DNA from: Marivirga arenosa
GTDB lineage: Bacteria > Bacteroidota > Bacteroidia > Cytophagales > Cyclobacteriaceae
Direction: 5' to 3'
DNA length: 64,000 nucleotides
Assembly (NCBI RefSeq): GCF_030503875.2
Contig: NZ_CP129968.2
Span: 2,072,001-2,136,000 of the forward strand
The translations under genes were made by a program, and so were the position numbers. Below, piece by piece: positions 52,622-63,629 of the stretch; the first letter of the stretch is position 1, and every line of letters starts with the position of its first letter. The notes below the pieces were generated by a model. It had not been told where the DNA came from, did no database searches, and was given only the letters and a program-made list of their open reading frames with translations.

Positions 52622-54472
52622 ATGAACATTTTTTCCCGATTGCAGCATATTGGTGTTGATGAAGCATATACTGAGTATGTAAACAGTAAAATAAAATTGA
52701 GTAATGTGGTTGCTCTTTTCAATTTACTATTAGTAGCAATTCCATTTTCTTTTATTTCTTTTATTCATGTTCCAAATTTAGCCTTTATACCATTATTAGG
52801 AATAGTTGCTGTTGCATTAACTTGGGTATTAAATTATAGTAAAGCTATTTATCTTGCCAGGATTATTTCTGCTATCTCCCCTTTATTTTTAACAGCCCTT
52901 TTCACAATTTATCTGGTAGATGAAGGAGAAAATATACCTTTGGTTTTGGCTCTTTTTATGTTAGTCTTTTCACTTGTTCCGTTTTTAGTTTTTGATATTA
53001 GGGAAAAGTCATATTTGATCTTTTCAGCAAGTTTTAACTTTTTAGTTTTTGTAACAATTGAAAGTTCATTGGCCTTCTTCACTGAAGGTTTTGATGATTC
53101 ATTCATTACGGAAGGTTTTTTATATTCTATAAATTTTACAGTCTCCATCTTATTAGCTTTTCTTATTGTATTTATGATGGCTTACATCAATTATCGAGCA
53201 GAATTGAAGAGTCAGCAACTGATTGAAGATAATGAAAAGCAAACAAAAGAGCTTCATGATTCTGAAAATGAATTAAAACAGAATTTAGAAGAAGTTAGAA
53301 AGTCACAAGAAGAGGAAAAGAATAGAGCTTGGGTTACGGAAGGATTAGGAAGGATAAATAATTTAACACGTCAACACGATGATCCTGAGGTATTATCTAA
53401 GGAGGTGATAAGTGAGATTGTTAAATACAGTGGTGCGAATCAAGGTGCATTATATTTAGTTGAAAAGGAAGAGGAAGATTCAGAACCTTATCTTGAAATG
53501 AAATCGGCTTTTGCATTTGGTAGAAGAAAGAAAATAAAAGATAAGGTAAAAGTAGGGGAAGGATTGATTGGGCAATGCTATTTGGAGAAGGATATGATTT
53601 TTCTTACAGAAGTTCCAGATGATTTTGTGAGAATAAAAAGTGGTCTTGGAGATGCCCCTCCAAAAAATATCGTCATTATGCCCATGATGACTAATGAGAA
53701 AATAGAGGGGATTTTAGAAATTGCTTCATTTGAAATTTTGGAAGATTATAAAGTTGACTACTTGAAGAAGCTAGGGGAAAGCTTGGCTACTTCTTTTAGC
53801 TTAAATAAAATTAATGCAAATACTAAACGTCTTTTAGAGCTTTCACAAGAACAAGAGGAGCAGATGAGATCTCAAGCTGAGGAACTTCATCAAAATATGG
53901 AGGAATTACAAGCAACTCAGGAAGAGATGGAAAGAAAAAATAAAGAAACTGAGGAGCAGAATCAGCAATTACAGCAACAAGAAGAAGAACTGAGACAAAA
54001 TATGGAAGAATTGAGTGCTCAGTCCGATGAGATGGAGAAGCAAATGCATGAGATGGAGAAAATGCAAGCTGAAATGCAAGCTCGAGAGCAGATACTAAAT
54101 GAATCTACTATTGTTTCAGAAGCTGATTTATTTGGTACTATTACTTATGTGAATCAAAAGCTTATTGATACTGCCAAATACAGCAGAGAAGAAATGATCG
54201 GGAAACCGCATAGTATATTTAGACATCCTGATATGCCATCAGAAGTCTATAAACTATTATGGGATACAATTAAGTCAGGTAATGTATTCAGAGGGATCGT
54301 AAAGAATAAAGCAAAGGATGGTTCAGTTTATTGGGTAGATGCGGTTATCTCTCCAGTACTTGATGCTGAAGGTAAGCCCAAAAAATACGTAGGGGTTCGA
54401 TATGTGATTGAACAAGAAGAAATAGCTCAAAAACTATTTGATGAACAACTCAAAAAATTAGGATTGAAATAA
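52622..54472 (+). CDS. Membrane GAF/PAS sensor without an output domain
   Basis: 616 residues. Six or so membrane segments (20-195), a coiled coil (200-240), a GAF domain (about 245-400, including AFAFGRRKKIKDKVKVGEGL), a long Gln/Glu-rich coiled coil (405-490) and an Aer-type PAS domain (about 495-600) with the hallmarks HSIFRHPDMPSEVYK and KNKAKDGSVYWVDAV. The protein ends at the PAS, with no kinase, cyclase or methyl-accepting domain. Aer PAS domains bind FAD for redox sensing. The coiled coil may contact a partner kinase (inference). Confidence 0.85.
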   Translation: MNIFSRLQHIGVDEAYTEYVNSKIKLSNVVALFNLLLVAIPFSFISFIHVPNLAFIPLLGIVAVALTWVLNYSKAIYLARIISAISPLFLTALFTIYLVDEGENIPLVLALFMLVFSLVPFLVFDIREKSYLIFSASFNFLVFVTIESSLAFFTEGFDDSFITEGFLYSINFTVSILLAFLIVFMMAYINYRAELKSQQLIEDNEKQTKELHDSENELKQNLEEVRKSQEEEKNRAWVTEGLGRINNLTRQHDDPEVLSKEVISEIVKYSGANQGALYLVEKEEEDSEPYLEMKSAFAFGRRKKIKDKVKVGEGLIGQCYLEKDMIFLTEVPDDFVRIKSGLGDAPPKNIVIMPMMTNEKIEGILEIASFEILEDYKVDYLKKLGESLATSFSLNKINANTKRLLELSQEQEEQMRSQAEELHQNMEELQATQEEMERKNKETEEQNQQLQQQEEELRQNMEELSAQSDEMEKQMHEMEKMQAEMQAREQILNESTIVSEADLFGTITYVNQKLIDTAKYSREEMIGKPHSIFRHPDMPSEVYKLLWDTIKSGNVFRGIVKNKAKDGSVYWVDAVISPVLDAEGKPKKYVGVRYVIEQEEIAQKLFDEQLKKLGLK

Positions 54473-54478
54473 CAACAT

Positions 54479-55618
54479 CTACTTAAAACTGTAAACATAT
54501 CCCAAGCTTGCTTCTGAAAAGTCAGCTTGTCCGAAATTCGCATTAATATGAGCCGAGAAGTACACATTATGTTTCGGTTTTTTTGCAGTGTTTATTAAAT
54601 ATAATTTCAGTCCCATTCTACTAGGGAATATTTTCTTTAGCGTGTATTTAATACTTTCAGTATTTTCAAATTCCTTTGAGAAATGATAGTAAAAAGGTTT
54701 TGAGAGGTTAATTCCTCCTTCAATTGAAAGCCCAATATGGTAAATCAAATATTCGACTCCCATCATAAAAAAATGATTGTTAGGATGAACATTTAAAGCT
54801 TGTAACTCTGGGCTATTTTTAATTGAATCCGCATAATGCTGATAGTGTCTAGTACCAAAACCTGCGTACCATCTGAAATGTTCTTTGAAAGTGAAACCGA
54901 CTCCAATGCTTTGACTAAAGACTAATTTTTTTTCCCCACCAACCGGTTTCGTGGTACCTCCAAATTCATGTATCCCAATTCCGCTTCTTGATTTTATAAA
55001 TGCTGATCTGCTTCTGTCTGTTTTTTGCTTGCCTGGCATTGAGGTTTTTAATTCGGATGGAATAATAGTAATGGAAAGAATAGCTGAATTTAGTCCATAA
55101 TTGGGCAGTTGTGTATGTCCGTTAGAAGAATGGCGGTAACCAAAGCCAATTCTCAAATCATTTTCCTCAAATAATTTAAATGACCGATAATACATCCAAT
55201 TAAAAGCCCAATTAAAGTGGCTTCCAATAGATTGATTTCTTTCATCTTGCCTGTAAGTCTTAGTGAAGTAGGATGTACCAATGCCCCATTGAAACATACC
55301 CTTTTTCATTCTTAATCCTAGCACAGGCATCAAATTGAATTCATTTCCATATACCTGTGGATTACCAAGACGGTAGACTCCTGCTTGCAGACCCAATAAT
55401 GGTTTGTTATAATACCGATTTGTTGGTGTATTCGATTCTGCACTTTTGTAATAAGTTACAGCTCCACCGACTTTCATACCAAATGAAGGTGCTTTAAGAT
55501 AATTAGGAACTATCGATCCAACCATAAGTTCTGGAACAATAAAATGTTTGTCTTCTTGGGCAAAAGAACTAAAACAGATCGTTAGTGCTATTATTAGAGT
55601 TAAGGATTTAAATCTCAT
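54479..55618 (-). CDS. PagL-like lipid A 3-O-deacylase (acyloxyacyl hydrolase family)
   Basis: 379 residues with a signal peptide ending SSFAQ. The barrel contains GFGYRHSSNGHTQLPNYGLN with the PagL catalytic pattern H-x-S-N (His163, Ser165, Asn166). The residue corresponding to the catalytic Glu of PagL appears to be Asn177. The enzyme would sit in the outer membrane and remove a lipid A acyl chain, a modification that tunes endotoxin and antibiotic sensitivity. The protein is longer than PagL itself, so extra strands or loops are present. Confidence 0.7.
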   Translation of the reverse strand: MRFKSLTLIIALTICFSSFAQEDKHFIVPELMVGSIVPNYLKAPSFGMKVGGAVTYYKSAESNTPTNRYYNKPLLGLQAGVYRLGNPQVYGNEFNLMPVLGLRMKKGMFQWGIGTSYFTKTYRQDERNQSIGSHFNWAFNWMYYRSFKLFEENDLRIGFGYRHSSNGHTQLPNYGLNSAILSITIIPSELKTSMPGKQKTDRSRSAFIKSRSGIGIHEFGGTTKPVGGEKKLVFSQSIGVGFTFKEHFRWYAGFGTRHYQHYADSIKNSPELQALNVHPNNHFFMMGVEYLIYHIGLSIEGGINLSKPFYYHFSKEFENTESIKYTLKKIFPSRMGLKLYLINTAKKPKHNVYFSAHINANFGQADFSEASLGYVYSFK

Positions 55619-55668
55619 TGAAAAATGGAAACAAAAAGCAGAAGTGGATGACTAGATTAAAACAAGTT

Positions 55669-56601
55669 TTAATTCACTACGAATTTTTCTTTACCAATTA
55701 AATAATCATCAGCGTATAACTCAACTTGATAAGCTCCTTCTTCATATTCTTCGCCTCTGTCATAAATAAATGAAAGCTCCTGCTGAGTATTATCAAATAA
55801 AATTTCCTGCTTAGCCGTATAAAACATTTCCTTTCCGTCAATCATGAACGAGCCAGATCCGGTAGCTACATCAAACAAAGCATTTCCAATAGGATTGATA
55901 ACTCTTAAGATAATATCTTTTCCTTCCGGCTGCGCTACATTATTCTCCGCCAGATTAAATTTTATTCTAAGCTTCTCAATATGACGAGGTTTATACTCCA
56001 AATCTGCTCGTTCTTTACCTCTGCTATTGATGGCTATAACCTTAATATTTTCAGCTTTTAATCGAGAAGCAAGCTCAACTTTATCTTGTAATTCCTCTCT
56101 GTTGTTTTTAAGTCTGGAGATGCTATCATTTAAAACATTCTTTTCAGTCTTTAAATCAGTATTCTCGGAAAGTAGTTGCTCATTAATAGCTTCAAGCTTT
56201 TTTATTTTCTCGTCTTGAAGATTTAATAATTCTTCATAACCACTAACCTTGTCTCTATATCTTTGAATTTGGTTAGCTGCCCAGTTATTGGATTGCTTTA
56301 ATTCTTCTTTTTCAGCTTCAAGATTTTTTCTGATTAATTGTAATTCAGAAATATCACCACCTAATGTTTCAATTTCAGCAATTTTCTGATCTAATTGACT
56401 GCTGATACTATCAAGATCAGAATAGGTTCTTTCCAGATTCTCTCTTAATTCTTCATTTTCTTTTTCTGAATCAAGATAAAACTTTACACCCACAACAACT
56501 GCTATTAACACGACCAATGCGATGATAATGATGTTTCTGTTCGAGCTTTTATTCTGATTTACAATCTCATTGTAATCTGACTTTTTTTGTTCTTCTGACA
56601 T
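55669..56601 (-). CDS. Single-pass membrane coiled-coil protein
   Basis: 310 residues. A short cytoplasmic N-terminus precedes a membrane segment (about 25-43). A long coiled coil (about 50-185) is rich in Glu, Leu and Lys heptads. The C-terminal domain (about 190-310) is beta-like with LRIKFNLAENNVAQPEGKDI. Similar proteins occur widely in Bacteroidota but the function is unknown. A role in envelope organisation is plausible but inferred. Confidence 0.7.
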   Translation of the reverse strand: MSEEQKKSDYNEIVNQNKSSNRNIIIIALVVLIAVVVGVKFYLDSEKENEELRENLERTYSDLDSISSQLDQKIAEIETLGGDISELQLIRKNLEAEKEELKQSNNWAANQIQRYRDKVSGYEELLNLQDEKIKKLEAINEQLLSENTDLKTEKNVLNDSISRLKNNREELQDKVELASRLKAENIKVIAINSRGKERADLEYKPRHIEKLRIKFNLAENNVAQPEGKDIILRVINPIGNALFDVATGSGSFMIDGKEMFYTAKQEILFDNTQQELSFIYDRGEEYEEGAYQVELYADDYLIGKEKFVVN

Positions 56602-56717
56602 CTTAGATAGAAGTTTTTAATAAGTTTGCTGATGAATTTTACTAAATATACTACAAATAGTATATTTTCTTCGTTAAATACAAACTGCAAATTTAAACAA
56701 ATATTATAGTTTACCGA

Positions 56718-57302
56718 ATGGAGTTAAATGAATCTTATTGGACATCGAGATACCAGAATGATCAGACAGGCTGGGACATTGGATATGCATCCCCTGCGAT
56801 AACGAATTTTATGAATCAGATTGAGAATAAAGATTCAAAAATTTTGATTCCGGGTTGTGGAAATGCATATGAAGCAAAATACTTGTGGGAAAATGGATTT
56901 AAAAATGTGTATTTACTTGATTTTTCGCCTATTCCATTAAAAAAGTTTGCGGAAGAAAATCCTGAATTCCCGAAAGAGCAGCTTTTAAATTTTAACTTTT
57001 TCAACCTTACTAAATCTTTTGATATTATTATTGAACAGACATTTTTTTGTGCATTGAATCCAGAATTAAGACCTCAATATGTTCAAAAAATGAAAGCGCT
57101 TTTAAGGCCGAATGGTATTTTATTTGGATTGCTATTTAATATTCCGTTGTTTGATGATCGTCCACCTTTTGGTGGTGAGAAAAGTGAATATGAAAAACTT
57201 TTCGAAAAGGAATTTCAAATTGAAATTATGGAGAAGTGTAAAAACTCAATTCCTGAAAGAGCAGGAAATGAACTTTTTTTTAAAGTGAGTCTAAGGAGCT
57301 AA
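56718..57302 (+). CDS. Thiopurine S-methyltransferase-like SAM methyltransferase
   Basis: 194 residues. TPMT-family features: YWTSRYQNDQTGWDIG at the N-terminus, the SAM-binding loop KILIPGCGNAYEAKYLWENG and FDIIIEQTFFCALNPELRP. The product probably methylates small thiol or selenium/tellurium compounds; specificity is unknown. It overlaps the convergent methyltransferase gene by 4 bp. Confidence 0.88.
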   Translation: MELNESYWTSRYQNDQTGWDIGYASPAITNFMNQIENKDSKILIPGCGNAYEAKYLWENGFKNVYLLDFSPIPLKKFAEENPEFPKEQLLNFNFFNLTKSFDIIIEQTFFCALNPELRPQYVQKMKALLRPNGILFGLLFNIPLFDDRPPFGGEKSEYEKLFEKEFQIEIMEKCKNSIPERAGNELFFKVSLRS

Positions 57303-58075
57303 AATTTTAAAATGTAATGCTGTTGGTTTAATTCAGGGTTGAAGAAGAGTAGTCCTGCATCAAATAAATCAATAGATGCTGATACCTTGTTATGTATCTT
57401 CAACTCATTCCATGCTTTATTCATTCCAGAAGACCAATGTATATCATCTAATATATATATAGAAGCAGCATGTAATTTAGGAGCAATTAGGTCAAAATAC
57501 CGTATAGTAGCTTCATAAGTATGATTGGCATCAGCATAAACTAAGTCAATTTCAGTTAGATTATTTAACAATTCAGGAAGTGTATTGTCTATATTACCTT
57601 CATGAAAATTGATGTTTTCAAAGTTTTGATTCACATATTTTGCTATTTTTAAAGCATTTTGATCAGCTTCAAAACTATCTACTATAGACTGATTATTAGC
57701 AGAAGCCAAATAAGAAGTATTAATGCCCAGACTTGTACCAAGTTCAATGATCTGCTGAAAATCATAAAATTGAATAAGTTGGAATAAAAACTGTGAAAAT
57801 TTAGAGCTGCTTAAACTATGCTTTGCAATTGAACTAATTCTACGCTTTGAGCTATTTTGAACTTTTGATCCCGCTCCTAAATCAAATATTTCTATTTCCT
57901 GAGAATTATTTAATAGTTCCTGTCTTTTAACTTCAATTGATGACCAATCAAGGTGTTTTTGTTTTGATTTGATCAGTTTTAAATAAAAATTATAGAAGAA
58001 AGGTGAATGTAAAGAGTGTTCGTCAGTTTGTAAATGAAAATACTTGATGTATTCTTTGAATAGAAAGAAATTCAA
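57299..58075 (-). CDS. Class I SAM-dependent methyltransferase
   Basis: 258 residues. Central motif I IIELGTSLGINTSYLA near residue 110 and a DLVYADANHTYEATIRYFDL motif near residue 178 fit Methyltransf_24-type O-methyltransferases, which act on small molecules. An N-terminal helical segment of about 85 residues precedes the core. It lies 1 bp downstream of apaG on the same strand, so the two are probably co-transcribed. Confidence 0.85.
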   Translation of the reverse strand: MNFFLFKEYIKYFHLQTDEHSLHSPFFYNFYLKLIKSKQKHLDWSSIEVKRQELLNNSQEIEIFDLGAGSKVQNSSKRRISSIAKHSLSSSKFSQFLFQLIQFYDFQQIIELGTSLGINTSYLASANNQSIVDSFEADQNALKIAKYVNQNFENINFHEGNIDNTLPELLNNLTEIDLVYADANHTYEATIRYFDLIAPKLHAASIYILDDIHWSSGMNKAWNELKIHNKVSASIDLFDAGLLFFNPELNQQHYILKF

Positions 58076-58076
58076 T

Positions 58077-58463
58077 TTAATTCAATTTATAAGGTGCTAT
58101 CATTACAAATTCAGGAATTCTTACTTCGATTAGTTGCCCATCAAGCATTCTTTCCATTTGATAATAGCCATGCATTTTACCGAATGGTGATTTTAAATTG
58201 CATCCGGAAACGTAGGTGTGTTTTTGACCAGGTTCTAGTATAGGTTGTTGTCCAATTACGCCTTCTCCTTCAACTTCCTTAATAGCATTTGCAGCATCAT
58301 GGATATACCATTGTCTTCTTAGTAATTGTACTGTCTGATCCCCTTTATTTTCAATTATTACCTTGTATGTGAATACATAATGGAACTGCACCGGACTGCT
58401 ATATTCTGGCTGGAATTCTGTTTCCACACTAACATGTATGCCTTTTGTGATTGACTGAACCAT
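58077..58463 (-). CDS. apaG: ApaG-domain protein
   Basis: 128 residues. The ApaG core includes VSVETEFQPEYSSPVQFHYVF, LLRRQWYIHDA and GVIGQQPILEPGQKHTYVSGC with the conserved GxGVxGxQP motif. ApaG is a fibronectin-fold protein linked to Co2+/Mg2+ resistance, but its role is not settled. It is the first gene of a two-gene operon with the methyltransferase at 57299. Confidence 0.92.
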   Translation of the reverse strand: MVQSITKGIHVSVETEFQPEYSSPVQFHYVFTYKVIIENKGDQTVQLLRRQWYIHDAANAIKEVEGEGVIGQQPILEPGQKHTYVSGCNLKSPFGKMHGYYQMERMLDGQLIEVRIPEFVMIAPYKLN

Positions 58464-58580
58464 ATTGTAAATATAATTAAATCAACGAATCTAATGTATT
58501 AATAGTTTAAGGATTTATTACATATTAATAAAACTGTTGCCTTTTTACATCTTTTTTTAAATTTGAAAAAATTTAAATCC

Positions 58581-59243
58581 ATGAACGTAAAACTAGAAGA
58601 AAGTTGGAAGAAAAGATTATTGGAGGAATTTGAAAAACCTTATTTTCATCAATTGGTAGAATTTGTAAAAGCTGAATATGCTAATAATACTATCTATCCA
58701 CCAGCGAAAGAAATCTTTAAAGCATTTGATAGTTGTTCATTCGATGATATAAAAGTAGTTATAATAGGTCAAGACCCTTATCATGGACCTGGTCAGGCAA
58801 ATGGATTATGTTTCTCGGTTCGTCCTGGAGTACCTATGCCACCATCATTAGTCAATATTTTTAAGGAACGAAAATCTGATTTGGGAAAGGCAATGCCTCC
58901 AAATGGTGATTTAACCAATTGGGCAGAGCAAGGCGTTTTGCTTTTAAATGCTACTTTAACAGTTGCTGCAAAATCTCCAGGTTCACATCAGAAAAAAGGC
59001 TGGGAAGAATTTACAGATGCAGTAATACAAAAGCTTTCAGATGAAAAAGAAAATATAGTGTTCATATTGTGGGGTGCTTATGCTCAGAAAAAAGGAGCTG
59101 TTATCGACCGAGAGAAGCACTTTGTGATTGAATCCCCGCATCCTTCTCCATTTGCTGCCCACAGAGGTTTTTTTGGTTCAAAACCATTCAGCAAAGCTAA
59201 TGAATATCTAAAATCACAAAATCTTTCTACTATCGATTGGTGA
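58581..59243 (+). CDS. ung: Uracil-DNA glycosylase (family 1)
   Basis: 220 residues from the ATG at 58581 (an in-frame TTG at 58563 adds six residues and is less likely). The water-activating motif GQDPYHGPGQANGLCFSV and the minor-groove loop HPSPFAAHRGFFG are intact. It removes uracil from DNA in base-excision repair. Confidence 0.97.
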   Translation: MNVKLEESWKKRLLEEFEKPYFHQLVEFVKAEYANNTIYPPAKEIFKAFDSCSFDDIKVVIIGQDPYHGPGQANGLCFSVRPGVPMPPSLVNIFKERKSDLGKAMPPNGDLTNWAEQGVLLLNATLTVAAKSPGSHQKKGWEEFTDAVIQKLSDEKENIVFILWGAYAQKKGAVIDREKHFVIESPHPSPFAAHRGFFGSKPFSKANEYLKSQNLSTIDW

Positions 59244-59245
59244 TT

Positions 59246-60685
59246 TTATTCAAGGTCGATGCTGACTTTTACACCTTTTTTTTGAAGTGATTCTAATGTG
59301 TTTTTAATATCATTAGCCTCAGCTTTGTCAGTGGCTAAAAAGGTTATGCCCTTCATCCATAAATATTTCAAATTTTCAAGTTGTAATATTTCTTTAGGTA
59401 ATTTTTCAATTTCATTATTCGAAACATCTAAATCTTCTAGTTTTCGATAATTTAGAACGAATTCAGGAAAACCTTGAAAGTAATTATTCTGAATATGGAA
59501 ATCAGTAATATGTTCCAAATTTCCAATAGATTGAGGTAAGTAAGAGACTCGATTATGGTGAATGTAGAATTCCTTTAAAGATCTTAATTTCCCAACACTT
59601 TCAGGGATGCTATAAAATTTATTGTGTGCAATATATAGCCTTTCTAATTTAGTTAATTCACCTAATTGAGATGGAAGCTTTTCAATTTCATTATAGTATA
59701 AATCCAATTCTATTAAATTATTAAGGTTGAAAATGAAAGGAGGGATGCTGTCTAATTCATTTTTGTAAAATGATAATATTTCCAGATTAGTTAAAGTACC
59801 TAAAGCAAGATCAATATTTTCACTTACTATATCATTTTCAGCTAGCTGAAGGTCCGTTAGGTCTTTAAAATAGCCAATTTCCTGATCAACAGATTGAAGG
59901 TTGTTAAAAGATAATATCAGATGCCCTAAGCTGTGAACCGTATCTTTTGCTAAATTTTTAATAGAAATTGAGTTCTTAGACAGATTTAAATGGTCTAATT
60001 TTTTAAACTTTTCAAAATTGAATTTTGTATCAGGGGCAAAGTCATTTTGGACTAAATCAACTTCTATTAAATTTTTTAATTTATAAAAATGAGGTGCAGG
60101 AGAGTAGGGACTGTCGCGAAATACAAATTTCTCAATATTATCATTCTTAGCAAATTTGAGTTTTACACCAGGTGCATGATTGTATACTCTTATTGTTTTT
60201 AGACTGTCTAAACCAAAAACTTTCCAGTTTAGCATCCATGGGATTTTCCTAATATTGGTCCCTACAAGTTCAATTTCTTTTAGGTTTTTACATTTTATAA
60301 TTCTTAATAAAGGAAGTTTAGTATTGGATTTTCCAGATATTGAAAGCTGCGTTATAGAATCGTATTGATTCGTTTCGTTAAGCTCTTTAAGAGAAGTAAA
60401 TTCTTTATTGGGTGAATGGGTTGAGTATGAAAATTTAGGGATAGACCTTATTATTTTTAAAGCAGAGTCATAAGGGATATATTTATCGGACTCTAGATAG
60501 CTACTATCTACCAAAACTCTTTTTACCGCTCCATTTTCAACCGAAAATGAGTAACCTTTACTCAGTATTAAGCTGTAGTGTCTATAGTCAAGTGAATCTT
60601 GTTTAGAATAAAACTTATGCTGGCTTAAAGTATTGAAAGTCAATATTAACTGAGCGGATATAAGTAGAAGGATAATTCTATACAT
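59246..60685 (-). CDS. Secreted leucine-rich repeat protein
   Basis: 479 residues with a signal peptide ending NTLSQ. From about residue 130 to 455 there are about 14 LRR units of the LxxLxLxxNxIxxLP type (for example LEILSFYKNELDSIPPFIF and LERLYIAHNKFYSIPESVG). The first 120 residues are unique. The repeats form a ligand-binding solenoid; ligand and anchoring are unknown. It ends 2 bp before the convergent ung stop. Confidence 0.88.
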   Translation of the reverse strand: MYRIILLLISAQLILTFNTLSQHKFYSKQDSLDYRHYSLILSKGYSFSVENGAVKRVLVDSSYLESDKYIPYDSALKIIRSIPKFSYSTHSPNKEFTSLKELNETNQYDSITQLSISGKSNTKLPLLRIIKCKNLKEIELVGTNIRKIPWMLNWKVFGLDSLKTIRVYNHAPGVKLKFAKNDNIEKFVFRDSPYSPAPHFYKLKNLIEVDLVQNDFAPDTKFNFEKFKKLDHLNLSKNSISIKNLAKDTVHSLGHLILSFNNLQSVDQEIGYFKDLTDLQLAENDIVSENIDLALGTLTNLEILSFYKNELDSIPPFIFNLNNLIELDLYYNEIEKLPSQLGELTKLERLYIAHNKFYSIPESVGKLRSLKEFYIHHNRVSYLPQSIGNLEHITDFHIQNNYFQGFPEFVLNYRKLEDLDVSNNEIEKLPKEILQLENLKYLWMKGITFLATDKAEANDIKNTLESLQKKGVKVSIDLE

Positions 60686-60827
60686 AGGAAATTTCAGTCA
60701 ATTAAAAACTAAATATATAGTTAATTTATTGTTTTGGCAATATAAATTTTAAATTATGTTAGAGAACATTATCATTAAAATGCTGAAAAAACACTTAATA
60801 AAGCTATCAAAATCCATTAAATTAACC

Positions 60828-60835
60828 TATTTTTG
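60828..60835 (+). promoter_or_regulatory. Candidate -7 promoter element for gyrB
   Basis: TATTTTTG is an exact TAnnTTTG match, 19 bp before the ATG at 60855, giving a short leader. No TTTG was seen at the usual -33 position. Confidence 0.35.
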
Positions 60836-60836
60836 A

Positions 60837-62816
<1,980 letters not shown>

Positions 62817-62837
62817 ACAATTCGCCTAATTTAATAT

Positions 62838-62868
62838 TAAAGCCTGAACCAGCAGTTCAGGCTTTTTT
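62838..62868. terminator. Bidirectional terminator between gyrB and sirtuin
   Basis: An 11-bp stem AAAGCCTGAAC/GTTCAGGCTTT around CAGCA, followed by T6, lies between convergent genes and overlaps the last codons of the sirtuin gene. Confidence 0.9.
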
Positions 62869-63552
62869 GTTTACTAATTCTTTATACAATTCTCTCATCC
62901 CCTCAACCGCTCCTTTTGCAATAGCAGTTATTTGATTGTTGCCATAATAATCGGGTGTGCTCGGGTCTACCACATAAATGGGTACATGAGGTCCTACTTG
63001 GTGGATCAAGCCTGCGGCAGGATAAACTTTTAGCGAAGTACCGACAACTAAGAAAATATCAGCTTCTGATGCAATTTGAGCTGCTGGCTCAATCAGAGGC
63101 ACCATTTCACCAAACCAAACAATATGAGGTCTTAATTGCGAACCTTTTTCACATTGATCTCCTTCTTTTAATTCCCAATTGTCAAGCTCATAAATTAAAG
63201 TTTCATCGGCCGTACTTCTTGCTTTTTTGATTTCACCATGTAAGTGTAACACATTGCTTGAACCTCCTCTTTCGTGCAGATCATCAATATTCTGAGTGAT
63301 GATTTCTACATTAAAATGATCTTCTAAATCAGCTAGAATTTTGTGCGCTTCATTAGCTTGCGATTCAAAAATTGCCTTTCTTCTTTGATTGTAAAAGTCT
63401 AAAACCAAAGCTCGATCTTTAGCCCAGCCTTGTGGGGAGGCCACTTCAGTAACATCATGTCCTTCCCATAATCCATCTTCTCCTCTAAAAGTTGGAATCC
63501 CACTTTCAGCACTTATTCCCGCTCCGGTTAAGACGACTAATTTCTTTTTCAT
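62857..63552 (-). CDS. NAD-dependent protein deacylase (sirtuin)
   Basis: 231 residues of the class III-like sirtuin family. It has GAGISAESGIPTFRG, the catalytic HGE (VLHLHGEIKKARS) and ITQNIDDLHERGG. The Y-x-x-R motif of desuccinylases (FYNQRR) is present. The four zinc Cys are missing: only one Cys remains in the usual zinc region (GDQCEKGSQLRPHIVW), as in zinc-free bacterial sirtuins. It removes acyl groups from lysine. Confidence 0.9.
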   Translation of the reverse strand: MKKKLVVLTGAGISAESGIPTFRGEDGLWEGHDVTEVASPQGWAKDRALVLDFYNQRRKAIFESQANEAHKILADLEDHFNVEIITQNIDDLHERGGSSNVLHLHGEIKKARSTADETLIYELDNWELKEGDQCEKGSQLRPHIVWFGEMVPLIEPAAQIASEADIFLVVGTSLKVYPAAGLIHQVGPHVPIYVVDPSTPDYYGNNQITAIAKGAVEGMRELYKELVNKKA

Positions 63553-63629
63553 AAATTTAAATTTAGTATCAATACAATCAATATTTCATTAGTTTCGTTA
63601 CAGACTTCAATATAATTAAATCTAAAAAA

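Noticed and set aside
57299..57302. 4-bp overlap of the two methyltransferase genes as a fusion or frameshift.
   Set aside because: The genes are convergent on opposite strands and both have complete domains, so this is a simple tail-to-tail overlap.
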